The notes under the pieces were generated by a model. It did no database searches. It was not told where the DNA came from and was given only the letters and a program-made list of their open reading frames with translations. Of a stretch of DNA of 64,000 nt, positions 55,938 through 64,000 are shown one piece after another. Both the position numbers and the translations under genes were made by a program. Within the stretch, counting starts at the first letter, position 1, and every line of letters begins with the position of its first letter. Source of the stretch: DASQEH01 sp038237745 (GTDB lineage: Bacteria; Actinomycetota; Actinomycetes; Propionibacteriales; Nocardioidaceae); NCBI GenBank assembly GCA_038237745.1, contig JBBRYJ010000011.1:17929-81928 (forward strand). The letters are read 5' to 3'.

Positions 55938-57260
55938 TCAGGACTGGAACTGGTGTCGCTCGGTCGAGCCATCCAGTGCAGTGGTCTCCGACGCCGGGTT
56001 GAGCGCCTTGCTGACCAGGTCGAAGTACCCTGTGCCGACCTCTCGCTGATGCCGGGTCGCTGTGTAACCGTCGTCCTCGGCAGCGAACTCCCGCTCCTGC
56101 AGATCGACGTAGGCGGTCATCCCGTCGGCGGCATAGCCCTTGGCCAGGTCGAACATCGAGTGGTTGAGCGCATGAAAGCCGGCCAGGGTGATGAACTGGA
56201 AGCTGTAGCCCATGTGGCCCAGCTCCCGCTGGAACTTGGCGATCGTGGAGTCGTCGAGATGGCGCCGCCAGTTGAATGACGGCGAACAGTTGAAGGCGAG
56301 CATCTGGTCGGGGAACTTCGCCTTGATCGCCTCGGCGAACGTGCGGGCGACCTCGAGGTCGGGGAGCGAGGTCTCCATCCATAACAGGTCCGAGTAGGGC
56401 GCGTACGCCAGACCACGCGATATGCACGGCTCGATACCGTTCCGGACCCGGTGGTAGCCCTCAGCTGTGCGTTCGCCGGTGATGAACTCGTGGTCACGTT
56501 CGTCGACATCGGTGGTGAGCAGAGCAGCCGCGTCTGCGTCGGTGCGGGCGATGATAAGCGTGGGGACGTCGAGGACGTCGGCCGCCAGACGCGCCGAGCT
56601 GAGCGTGCGGATGTGCTGTCCTGTCGGGATCAGCACCTTACCGCCGAGGTGTCCACACTTCTTCTCCGACGCGAGCTGATCCTCCCAGTGCACACCTGCG
56701 GCACCGGCGGCGATCATGGACTTCATCAGCTCGAAGGCGTTGAGAGGTCCGCCGAACCCGGCTTCTGCATCCGCGACGATCGGTGCCAGCCAGTCGATGT
56801 CCGCCTCTCGGTCCTCCGACCAGGTGATCTGGTCGGCGCGGAGCAGCGCGTTGTTGATCCGGCGGACGACGGCCGGAACAGAGTTGGCGGGGTAGAGGCT
56901 CTGGTCGGGATAGGTCTGCCCGGCGAGGTTGGCGTCCGCCGCCACCTGCCAGCCCGACAGATAGATCGCCTCGAGGCCGGCGCGGACGCACTGCACCGCC
57001 TGGTTGCCCGTCAGCGCACCGAGCGCATGCACGTAGTCACGCGTGTGCAGCAGTTGCCAAAGCCGTTCGGCACCCCGACGTGCCAGCGTGTGCTCTTCGA
57101 CGACCCGTCCGCGCAGTCGGACGACGTCGCCTGCGGCATACGTCCGCTCCACCCCGGACCACCTAGGGTCGGACCCCCAGCTTCGCTCCAGCTCTGCCGC
57201 CGCCTCCTCGCGGCCGGAGGTGTGTGTCTGACCCGTTGATGTCAGTGGTGTCGCAGTCAT
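55938..57260 (-). CDS. aceA: Isocitrate lyase
   Basis: 440 residues. It splits isocitrate to glyoxylate and succinate in the glyoxylate shunt, needed for growth on acetate or fatty acids. The signature KKCGHLGGK is present, with IYLSGWQVAADAN before it, FNCSPSFNW near the middle and the C-terminal QREVGTGYFD. AGAGGACGAG precedes the ATG. It is divergent from a RamB-type regulator gene. Confidence 0.97.
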   Translation of the reverse strand: MTATPLTSTGQTHTSGREEAAAELERSWGSDPRWSGVERTYAAGDVVRLRGRVVEEHTLARRGAERLWQLLHTRDYVHALGALTGNQAVQCVRAGLEAIYLSGWQVAADANLAGQTYPDQSLYPANSVPAVVRRINNALLRADQITWSEDREADIDWLAPIVADAEAGFGGPLNAFELMKSMIAAGAAGVHWEDQLASEKKCGHLGGKVLIPTGQHIRTLSSARLAADVLDVPTLIIARTDADAAALLTTDVDERDHEFITGERTAEGYHRVRNGIEPCISRGLAYAPYSDLLWMETSLPDLEVARTFAEAIKAKFPDQMLAFNCSPSFNWRRHLDDSTIAKFQRELGHMGYSFQFITLAGFHALNHSMFDLAKGYAADGMTAYVDLQEREFAAEDDGYTATRHQREVGTGYFDLVSKALNPASETTALDGSTERHQFQS

Positions 57261-57388
57261 GGCTCGTCCTCTTGGCAGTCAAAGTCGTCGGCTCTGGGGG
57301 AGCCGCCGTGCTCTCGAAGCCGAGCCTCTCGCAGCGTCGAAGTGGTTCATAGGCACGCAACGTGCCAGGTTCGGCCAATCTTCAGGCT

Positions 57389-57414
57389 GACTTTGCTAAG
57401 TCTGCCAACTATCG
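57389..57414. promoter_or_regulatory. Candidate RamB binding site between aceA and ramB
   Basis: GACTTTGCTAAGTCTGCCAA resembles the RamB box known from Corynebacterium (AACTTTGCAAA type), here as two imperfect direct copies, CTTTGCTAA and TCTGCCAA. It lies 20-45 bp before the ramB start and about 130 bp from aceA. It is a likely site of autoregulation and aceA control; inferred. Confidence 0.5.
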
Positions 57415-57432
57415 GCCACTATCCTGTCAGTC

Positions 57433-58869
57433 GTGGTCGAGAAGACGTTTGCGGGTGCGAAGCTGAAGCAGCTTCGCGCCGAGCGTCGGATCTCACAAGT
57501 GGAGCTCGCCCGACAGTTGGACATCTCGGCCAGCTACCTCAACCAGATCGAGCACAACTCGCGACCGCTCACCGTCCCTGTGCTGCTGCGAATCAGCGAG
57601 CTGTTCGGTGTCGACGCCATCTTCTTCGCACCCCAGGACCGAACCCGGTTGATCGCCGAACTGCGCGAGGTGCTGTCCGATGCCGACATAGACGCCAACA
57701 TCGACGACGCCGCGGTGGCGCAGATCGCAAGCGACCACCCTTCAGTGGCGCATGCGGTTCTGGTGCTGCACCGCCGTTACAGGTCGCTCACGGACCAGCT
57801 GGCCATCGCCACCCGTGACCAGCCGGACCACGCGACACTGATGCCGCACGAGGAGGTGCGTGACTTCTTCTACGACCGCGGGAACTACATCGACTCACTC
57901 GACCGTGCCGCCGAGGGCGTCTCTGAGCGAATCGACCTTACCGGCGGCGATCCGCAAGAGGCGTTGTCAGCAAGGCTGCGACACGCGCACGGTGTGAACG
58001 TCAAGGTGGATGACGACGCCGCTCAGGATGGAAACGAGCTGTCGCACTTCGACCGTGTCAGCAGGACGGTGCGCCTGTCGCCACAGCTGGACGCTGGTCA
58101 ACGGGCGTTCCGGATGGCCCACCAGCTGGCCGCTCTCGAGTTCGGAGACGAGATCGCCGACCTCGCCGCCGGTGTCACCTTCCAAGACCCGCAGGCATCC
58201 GACCTGCTCAGGATAGGCCTAGCCAACTACGTCGCCTCGGCCATGATCTTGCCGTACACAAGGTTCCGCTCAACCGCTGAAGGCTTCCGATATGACATCG
58301 AAAGGCTGGCGTCGCACTTCTCCATCGGGTTCGAGAGCACGTGCCACCGGCTGAGCACGCTACAACGGCCCCGCGCCCGTGGTGTTCCGTTCGCTTTCGT
58401 GAGAGTCGACCGTGCCGGAAACATGTCACAACGCCAGTCCGCAACCGCGTTCCACTTCTCGCGTGCGGGCGGCACCTGCCCGCTCTGGAACGTCTATGAG
58501 GCGTTCGCTGCTCCGGGCAAACTGCTGACCCAGGTGGCCGAGATGCCAGACGGCCGTCGCTACATGTGGATGGCGCGAACGGTGTACCGCAGCCCGCGGA
58601 GGTACGGCGCTCCGGGGAAGCTCTTCGCGGTGGCTCTAGGCTGTGAGATCAGGCACGCAGGTCGGTTGGTCTACTCGGCAGGACTGAACCCGCGCGACCC
58701 CCGGGGGGCGACGTTGATAGGGGTCGGCTGCAAGGTGTGCGAACGCACGACGTGTCCGCAGCGCGCCTTCCCGACCATTGGGCGTCGGCTCGAGATCGAA
58801 CCCGACCGGGGCACCTTCATCCCTTACCCGATCAGCGAAGAGACTCCGGCCACCCAGCCAGGGCCCTAG
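57433..58869 (+). CDS. ramB: RamB-type transcriptional regulator of acetate metabolism
   Basis: 478 residues. The XRE helix-turn-helix is at about 10-60 (LKQLRAERRISQVELARQL, SASYLNQIEHNSRPLT), an IrrE/ImmA-like (DUF955) segment is in the middle without an obvious HExxH, and the C-terminal DUF2083/ScfR part has CPLWNVYEAFAAPGKLL and GCKVCERTTCPQRAFP. RamB represses aceA and related genes in relatives. Divergent position beside aceA supports this. Confidence 0.92.
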   Translation: MVEKTFAGAKLKQLRAERRISQVELARQLDISASYLNQIEHNSRPLTVPVLLRISELFGVDAIFFAPQDRTRLIAELREVLSDADIDANIDDAAVAQIASDHPSVAHAVLVLHRRYRSLTDQLAIATRDQPDHATLMPHEEVRDFFYDRGNYIDSLDRAAEGVSERIDLTGGDPQEALSARLRHAHGVNVKVDDDAAQDGNELSHFDRVSRTVRLSPQLDAGQRAFRMAHQLAALEFGDEIADLAAGVTFQDPQASDLLRIGLANYVASAMILPYTRFRSTAEGFRYDIERLASHFSIGFESTCHRLSTLQRPRARGVPFAFVRVDRAGNMSQRQSATAFHFSRAGGTCPLWNVYEAFAAPGKLLTQVAEMPDGRRYMWMARTVYRSPRRYGAPGKLFAVALGCEIRHAGRLVYSAGLNPRDPRGATLIGVGCKVCERTTCPQRAFPTIGRRLEIEPDRGTFIPYPISEETPATQPGP

Positions 58870-58908
58870 CAGCCAAGCGAGACAACACGGTCAGGGGTTG
58901 GCCCCGGG

Positions 58909-61497
58909 CTAGATGGCCCGCAGCGTGGGTCTCATCGGTACATCCGGTCGTCGCTCGGCCATCCAGTCGCTGAACTGGTTCACCGGCATCGGGCGGGAGA
59001 GGTGCCAGCCCTGCACCACGGTGCAACCCATGGCTGCGAGTAGGTCCCACGTCGGCTGGTCCTCAACGCCTTCGGCCACGACCTCCAGTCCGAGGTTTCT
59101 GCCGAGGTCGACGATGGAACGCACGATGGTGGCGTCGTCGCTTCCCTCTCGTAGTCCGATCACGAAGCTGCGGTCGATCTTCACTTCTTGTACAGGAAGC
59201 CGTTGCAGGTATGACAGGGACGAGTAGCCAGTGCCGAAGTCGTCGACGGACAAGCGGGTTCCCAGCTCATGCAGCTGCAACAGCAACGCTGTTGCGCGTG
59301 CAGGGTCGACCATGACGGCACTCTCGGTGACCTCCAGCGTGAGCATGTGCGCCGGTACCGAGTGGCGGCGTAACAGACGGGTGACGTCGTCGACGAGGTC
59401 TGCGTCGAGCAGACTGCGCGCCGAGAGGTTGACGGCGACGTTGATGTCCAGATCCATCGCCCGCCACTGTGCGCACGCCGCCAGAGAGGCGTCCAGAACA
59501 CTCGTCGTCAGCGTCCCGATCAGTCCGCTTCTCTCGGCGATGGGGATGAACTCGTCAGGAGAGACGGTGCCGAGCTCTGGGTGATACCAGCGGGAGAGGA
59601 CCTCAACGCTGCGCACCTCGCCGGTGGCACAGTTGGCCTGCGGCTGCACGTTGATCTGCAGGCCACCGTTCTGCAAGGCCGTACGAAGCTCACCGACGAG
59701 GGTGAGTCGCCGCGGGCTGTTGGTGTCGATGTCCGACTCGTAGATCCTCAGCCCCCTGGCCGATGTCTTGGCGTCGTACATCGCCATGTCGGCTCGCTTG
59801 AGCAGGGCCGCAGACTCCGTGGCGTGCATTGGCGCGAGGGCGATGCCTAGCGATCCGCTCACCTGGATCTCCAGGCCGTCCAAGACGATGGGCTGTTCGA
59901 GAGCGGTGAGCATCCGCCGGGCGATCCGGAGGATGGGCTCTTCGTCGATGACACCGGACAAGATCACGCAGAACTCGTCGCCGCCCAGCCTGCCGACCAG
60001 CCCGTGGGCGCCGACGGCTGTGACCAGACGTTCCGCGACCTCGATGAGCAGAAGGTCGCCCTGCTGGTGTCCGAGGGTGTCGTTGACGTCCTTGAAGCCG
60101 TCCAAGTCCAAGATCATCACCGCAGTGCCAGGAGACCGGTCCCCGGCGACGTCGTCGAGTGACTCTGCCAGATGACGCTGAAGGTTGACCCGGTTGGGCA
60201 GGGACGTGAGCGCGTCGTGAAGCGCGTCGTGGCGCAGCTGGTCGATCAGCTCACCCTTCTGCAGTGCCATGCTCGCGTGGTTGCCGACTGTCTCCAGGAG
60301 AAGCAGGTCCTCCCTGTCGAACGTGCGCACCTCACCGAGCCGGTCGGCTACGGCGAGAGTGCCGATGATTCCCGCGCTGCCGCGCAGGGGCACGACAATG
60401 GCCTCGCGCAGCCCGTGGATGTCGAGCCAACGTCGGGTCGCAGGCTCGCGACTGCCGCGCTGCATGAGCAAGGATGCAGAGTCCTTGGCGACGGTCTCGC
60501 GCAGCCAGATGTCCTCTGGACGTTCCTCGCCCTCGACGCGGGTGAGCTTTCCGTCGACGCCCAGCCGGACACGGGCCAGGGTCACACTTCCGCCCTGCGC
60601 GACGAAGACCACCTCGGCCTGCTCGGTACGCAACAGGTCCTTGGCCTCCGACAGGACGCTGTCGAGCACCTCGTTGATCTCCGGTGAATTGGTGACGACC
60701 TGGCTGAAGTGATACAGCCTCTCCAGACTCAGGTGCCGGTCGGAAAGGGCTGCGTAGGCGCGGTATCCGAACAACAGCACGGTGGCCGAGGCAAGAAGCA
60801 GCCAGGTGCTCTGCACGGTGACCGACAAGCTGATGACTGCCAGCAGAGCCAGGGTGACGACCATCGGTGCAGTCGGCTGGCCGACCACCGACTCCACGAG
60901 GAGCACCCGGAGCCGAAGCCCACCTTCGTAGACGGCGATCACCAACCCGATGGCCAAGGCCCCGAGGACATTCGCGAGCAGGGCGCCGGCATAGGCGGCG
61001 ATCCAGGACTGTGGCCCGAAGCCCGCTGGATCGCCAGCCACCAGCTGGAAGGTGACGACCGCGAGGCTCGTCTCCGCACAGATGAGTGCCAGGTTGAAGA
61101 CTGTCTTCAGCGGCGACGAGCGTCGATGGACAACGAAGACGAGGGCAGAGCCGACAAGCCGTCCGATCAACAGGGCTGGAGCGGCAGCGAAGAACAGGCC
61201 GAGCACCAGCGGAAGCTCGCTCAAGGAGACGGTCTGCGCCTCGCGCTTGACCTGGATGTGCAGGACCACGAGCTCCGTACATGCGAACGCCGCGGCCAGG
61301 ACCCACCAGGGCAGCTGAACCGTGAAGGACTGGGGAGTCGGCAATGCACCCACGAGGGAGAATCCCCACCAGCAGACCGCGCTGACCGCAAGCAGAACTC
61401 CCACGATGCCGAGTACGAGACTCGTCTCACGCCCGAGTGACCGGGTCAGCGCCTGGCTGGGCGCCGACCCGGTCACCGGATCGTGGGGCTCGTTCAT
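58909..61497 (-). CDS. Membrane GAF-GGDEF-EAL cyclic-di-GMP protein
   Basis: 862 residues. Eight or so N-terminal helices (about 25-255), a GAF domain (about 270-415), GGDEF domain (about 430-590, intact motif RLGGDEF near 502, no RxxD inhibitory site seen) and EAL domain (about 610-855). The EAL motif reads EVL (about 631), with NLSARSL, LEVTESAVM, DDFGTGYSS and VKIDRSF retained, so phosphodiesterase residues are kept. It could make, break or sense c-di-GMP. It may control the adhesin-like locus; that is only a guess. Confidence 0.92.
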   Translation of the reverse strand: MNEPHDPVTGSAPSQALTRSLGRETSLVLGIVGVLLAVSAVCWWGFSLVGALPTPQSFTVQLPWWVLAAAFACTELVVLHIQVKREAQTVSLSELPLVLGLFFAAAPALLIGRLVGSALVFVVHRRSSPLKTVFNLALICAETSLAVVTFQLVAGDPAGFGPQSWIAAYAGALLANVLGALAIGLVIAVYEGGLRLRVLLVESVVGQPTAPMVVTLALLAVISLSVTVQSTWLLLASATVLLFGYRAYAALSDRHLSLERLYHFSQVVTNSPEINEVLDSVLSEAKDLLRTEQAEVVFVAQGGSVTLARVRLGVDGKLTRVEGEERPEDIWLRETVAKDSASLLMQRGSREPATRRWLDIHGLREAIVVPLRGSAGIIGTLAVADRLGEVRTFDREDLLLLETVGNHASMALQKGELIDQLRHDALHDALTSLPNRVNLQRHLAESLDDVAGDRSPGTAVMILDLDGFKDVNDTLGHQQGDLLLIEVAERLVTAVGAHGLVGRLGGDEFCVILSGVIDEEPILRIARRMLTALEQPIVLDGLEIQVSGSLGIALAPMHATESAALLKRADMAMYDAKTSARGLRIYESDIDTNSPRRLTLVGELRTALQNGGLQINVQPQANCATGEVRSVEVLSRWYHPELGTVSPDEFIPIAERSGLIGTLTTSVLDASLAACAQWRAMDLDINVAVNLSARSLLDADLVDDVTRLLRRHSVPAHMLTLEVTESAVMVDPARATALLLQLHELGTRLSVDDFGTGYSSLSYLQRLPVQEVKIDRSFVIGLREGSDDATIVRSIVDLGRNLGLEVVAEGVEDQPTWDLLAAMGCTVVQGWHLSRPMPVNQFSDWMAERRPDVPMRPTLRAI

Positions 61498-61786
61498 CTT
61501 CAGCAGGAGACTGACCGGGAGTTTGGCGACGGGATCTCCACTGTGGTGTTGACACGAAGCGGCTGCGCTCCACCGGCGAGAACCAGACCCTTATGGGCTC
61601 CCCATGTGCGGGTGGCCCTCGGAGGGGAGCTCCTGGGCAGGGGGATCGGCTTCCGGACGGCCCAGGTGCGGGCGGCCGAAGGCCTGGCTGGCCCCTTGCC
61701 GGCGCCCACAACCGTGGTCAATCGTCTGTGACCTGGCGATGGTTTCAGTGCCGTCTCGCGCTCACGCACCGAGACACTCACCGCAG
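61498..61786. other. Intergenic region between the GGDEF-EAL and subtilisin genes
   Basis: Both flanking genes are on the minus strand. No supported gene. A plus-strand frame with VALGGELLGRGIGFRTAQ looks protein-like but has no start or ribosome site and I discount it. The promoter of the GGDEF-EAL gene should lie here. Confidence 0.4.
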
Positions 61787-63358
61787 TCACTGCCAACCCA
61801 CGCTTGTGAAGGCCGCATCGCGCCAGGTGCGAGCCGACCATTGGCTGTCGCGCCACGTACGGGCGGACCAGCTGTTGTCGGTCCATCCCCCGTCGCGCCA
61901 CGTGCGAGCCGACCAGGCACCATCGCGCCAGGTGCGGGCCGACCATTCGCTGTCGCGCCACGTGCGGGCCGACCAGGTGCCGCTCGCCCACTCCACGCTG
62001 CGCCAGGTGCGTGCGTCCCAACCGTCTCCGCTCCATCCGAAGCCGCGCCACTGGCCCGCGTCCCACACGGTGCCGGCCACGTCAGCTGCCGCCCAGGCGG
62101 CGCCGTCCCACGGGTTGCCGAAGATGTCGAACTCTCCGGTCAGCTCGCTGACACCGTCGTAGACATGTGACGTGCCACGGGAAGCCTCGATGGAGCCGGT
62201 GCCCGTGCTCGTCACCAGACCCTTCTGGACATACTTCTCAGGCTTCCTGAACTCGGCGAGTGCCACGCTGGTGAGTCCGGTGCCCTCGTACTTGGTGGTG
62301 CTGGAGGGGAACGACGTGGCCGTCGACATGAGCTGGTACTTGACCTGGTCCGGCGTCATGGTCGGGTACCTCTGCAGCAGAAGCGCGACCTCTCCGCTCA
62401 CCACAGCTGTCGCCTGCGAGGTGCCCGAGGCCTTGGCGAAGCGGTCGCCGACCCGTGCCGTCGGATTCCGCTCGTCGCAGTATCCGTTGGGGACGCGCAG
62501 CCCGAGCACCGAGACGCCGGGGGCGACGAGGTCCACGTGACGTGCGTCGGTGCCGCCGGTGCCCCAGTCAGGGACGGTGTCGTCATACGCGCTCGTCGTG
62601 CCTTGCGTGTCGTCGGCGCCGACGGCAAGGACGTACGGGTCGCGAGCCGGGTTGGCGAGGGACGTCTTGGCCGTCCCGTCGTTGCCGCCGGCCACGACGA
62701 CCACGATGCCGTGCTTCCACGCGTTCTCCACCGCGTAGTCCATCGGGTCGACCATGGTGTCCTGGATGCCGTCGGTGCCGTAGGAGAGGTTGATGACCCG
62801 GATGTTCAGGCCGTTGTCGTTGCGGTGCGCGACCGTCCAGTCGATGGCCGCGATGATCTGGGTGACGTCGACGGCGCCGTCGGTGGCACCTACCTTGACG
62901 CTGACCAGGTTGGCGTCCGGCGCGATGCCGTTGAAGCGAGTCGGGTTGAGGTACGAGAGTGGGCTGCCGGCCACATCTCGGCCGGCGATGATCGAGGCCA
63001 TGTGCGTGCCGTGCCCGTAGGCGTCGAGGTGGTTGAGCTCGGGGTCCTGGCTGTCGAACGACAGGTCCGGCCCGTTGTACACGTTGCCGCTGGTCAGACC
63101 GTCGACAGGCGCCACCCCGGTGTCGATGAGAGCCACCCCGACGCCCTTGCCGGTATACCCGAGCGCGTACGAGGTGTGCGCACCCACGGCGGCCGAGATG
63201 TTGTACAGCGACCCCTTCGTCGTGAAGGGGTCGTAGCCGAGGCCGTTCCACGGAGCCGCCGATGCGGCAGGGCTGACCGCGAGCATGGCAACGGAAGCTA
63301 GTCCTGTCACAGCAGTGGCGATGCTGACGCTGCGCAGGCGGCTACCCCCGGCCCTCAT
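61787..63358 (-). CDS. Secreted subtilisin-like (S8) protease with Trp-rich repeat tail
   Basis: 523 residues. The signal peptide ends at SPAASAAPW. The S8 domain (about 60-380) has Asp in VALIDTGVAP, His in YGHGTHMASI, oxyanion Asn in VVAGGNDGT and Ser in ASGTSQATAVV, so the catalytic set is complete. There is no long propeptide. The tail (about 413-523) consists of tryptophan-rich ten-residue repeats, WSARTWRDxx. Similar Trp repeats occur in other actinobacterial S8 proteases; their role is not known to me. Confidence 0.9.
   Translation of the reverse strand: MRAGGSRLRSVSIATAVTGLASVAMLAVSPAASAAPWNGLGYDPFTTKGSLYNISAAVGAHTSYALGYTGKGVGVALIDTGVAPVDGLTSGNVYNGPDLSFDSQDPELNHLDAYGHGTHMASIIAGRDVAGSPLSYLNPTRFNGIAPDANLVSVKVGATDGAVDVTQIIAAIDWTVAHRNDNGLNIRVINLSYGTDGIQDTMVDPMDYAVENAWKHGIVVVVAGGNDGTAKTSLANPARDPYVLAVGADDTQGTTSAYDDTVPDWGTGGTDARHVDLVAPGVSVLGLRVPNGYCDERNPTARVGDRFAKASGTSQATAVVSGEVALLLQRYPTMTPDQVKYQLMSTATSFPSSTTKYEGTGLTSVALAEFRKPEKYVQKGLVTSTGTGSIEASRGTSHVYDGVSELTGEFDIFGNPWDGAAWAAADVAGTVWDAGQWRGFGWSGDGWDARTWRSVEWASGTWSARTWRDSEWSARTWRDGAWSARTWRDGGWTDNSWSARTWRDSQWSARTWRDAAFTSVGWQ
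61790..62122 (-). repeat. 30-bp coding repeats, Trp-rich tail
   Basis: Repeats encode WSARTWRDSE, WSARTWRDGA, WSARTWRDGG, (WTDNS), WSARTWRDSQ and WSARTWRDAA, preceded by looser WDAGQW and WDARTWRS units. The DNA unit contains CGCCACGTGCGGGCCGACCA on the plus strand. Not a CRISPR, since the period is coding and there are no spacers. Confidence 0.9.
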
Positions 63359-63427
63359 CGCGGTGCTCCGGAGTTACGCGGATGTTTCAACGTCTGCCTC
63401 ACTTCTTCGGTCTCGTGCCGTGGTGCT

Positions 63428-63443
63428 GCAGTCCATGGACTGC
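63428..63443. promoter_or_regulatory. 16-bp perfect palindrome upstream of the S8 protease
   Basis: GCAGTCCATGGACTGC is a perfect inverted repeat 70 bp before the protease start. It is a possible operator for a dimeric regulator; no matching regulator gene is in the window. Confidence 0.5.
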
Positions 63444-63463
63444 GGCTCCTTGTAAGACGCAAA

Positions 63464-63476
63464 AGTAACCGTTACT
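63464..63476. promoter_or_regulatory. Short palindrome AGTAAC-C-GTTACT
   Basis: Six-base arms around one base, in an AT-rich pocket 106 bp before the protease start. This resembles TetR- or GntR-type half-sites; the association is inferred. Confidence 0.4.
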
Positions 63477-63575
63477 CTCCGTAAATGGTTGAAAACGGTC
63501 AGGCGCAGCTGGGGCGGCGGCTATCAATGACCGAACGGCTGATACCCAGCGCGGCCAAGTGGCCAGTTCCGGCCT

Positions 63576-63930
63576 CTAGCTGTCCGGTATCCACACCGCG
63601 GCATCGTGCGCAACACATCTTGTCTCGGATCGAAGGCCAGCAAGCGCTCTATCCACGCGGGGGCTGCCGGTAGAGCTTGGATGTGCCCGAGCTCTCCGGC
63701 GCAGACCGCAAGAGCATCCGCGCTCCAGGCGGACGCGGTGTCGTGAGACTGACCGGCAAGCACCAGTGAGCCGTCCTCGCACCGCACCACCAAGGACTGA
63801 TGGCCCTCGACATGGCCGGGAGTCGGTATCACGTGGACGCCCGGCCAGATCTCCGCTTCGCCCGGATCCACCGTTCGCTTGAGCTGAGCGGCGGGTCGTG
63901 ACGTACGAATGCCCTGCTGTGGAAAGAGAA
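63576..63930 (-). pseudogene. MBL-fold metallo-hydrolase fragment, frameshifted
   Basis: The frame reads WPGVHVIPTPGHVEGHQSLV, LVLAGQSHDTASAW and WIERLLAFDPR, the C-terminal half of a metallo-beta-lactamase-fold hydrolase. The expected end, VAHDAAVWIPDS with stop at 63576, is in another frame, one base missing near 63614. Upstream the frame continues as SHILFPQQGIRTSRPAAQLK to a stop near 63940, so the N-terminal half with the first metal motif is not seen in frame. Confidence 0.65.
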
Positions 63931-64000
63931 TGTGGCTTGCGACGGCTACAAACTCAACTCACAGAAGGGCATCCGTTGAATGCGAGTCTGCCATGGCGTC

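Noticed and set aside
61790..62122. Possible CRISPR array
   Set aside because: The 30-bp repeat is contiguous, in frame and encodes WSARTWRDxx; there are no unique spacers.

Overview
This 64 kb window is high-GC DNA with the core gene order of an actinobacterium. RNase E/G, rplU, rpmA, obgE and proB lie next to the mreBCD-mrdA-rodA elongation genes, then ndk, DUF4233 and folC, then valS, then clpX-clpP2-clpP1 and tig. A RamB-type regulator sits divergently beside isocitrate lyase. GTG starts and 4-bp ATGA/GTGA stop/start overlaps are frequent. I suspect a member of the Nocardioidaceae or a neighbouring family, but sequence reading alone does not settle the genus.

Region 1 (1-29.4 kb, conserved, mostly minus strand) holds the 3' part of a glutamine N5-methyltransferase gene, a small conserved gene, proB-obgE, rpmA-rplU, rne and the two radical-SAM-associated proteins TIGR03936 and TIGR03960, which are split by an inserted plus-strand MFS exporter. 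It continues with mreB-mreC-mreD-mrdA-rodA, ndk, DUF4233 and folC. A plus-strand block follows: valS, a three-gene phenolic-lipid type operon (type III polyketide synthase, isoprenylcysteine-methyltransferase-like enzyme, FAD hydroxylase; the srsABC layout) and yceI. Then come clpX-clpP2-clpP1. Three intergenic spots in this region carry the same 22-bp-period tandem repeat.

Region 2 (29.5-35 kb) has a frameshifted NUDIX gene, a decayed small membrane-protein gene, a PAP2 phosphatase, trigger factor, tRNA-Pro(TGG), a secreted beta-propeller protein and tRNA-Gly(TCC).

Region 3 (35-63.9 kb) is accessory. It starts just after tRNA-Gly with transposase debris. The most unusual locus is a four-gene exported-protein operon at 37.1-42.3 kb. 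Three small paralogous two-cysteine beta-rich proteins carry SipW/TasA-like leaders, and they are followed by a 1212-residue repeat protein with the same kind of leader. A 40-bp perfect palindrome separates the first gene from the other three. I read this as a candidate surface fibre or adhesin system. Further on are a trypsin-like protease with an in-frame amber codon, a lipoprotein, a polysaccharide deacetylase with a P-loop kinase, several acetyltransferases, an APH-fold protein, an oxidoreductase, a secreted EXORDIUM-like protein, aceA/ramB, a GGDEF-EAL protein and a subtilisin with a tryptophan-rich repeat tail.

At least eight genes between 29.5 and 64 kb carry frameshifts, a nonsense codon or internal deletions, whereas none was seen in the conserved first 29 kb. 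Either the accessory genes are decaying, or the assembly has single-base deletions there; read-level data would decide.
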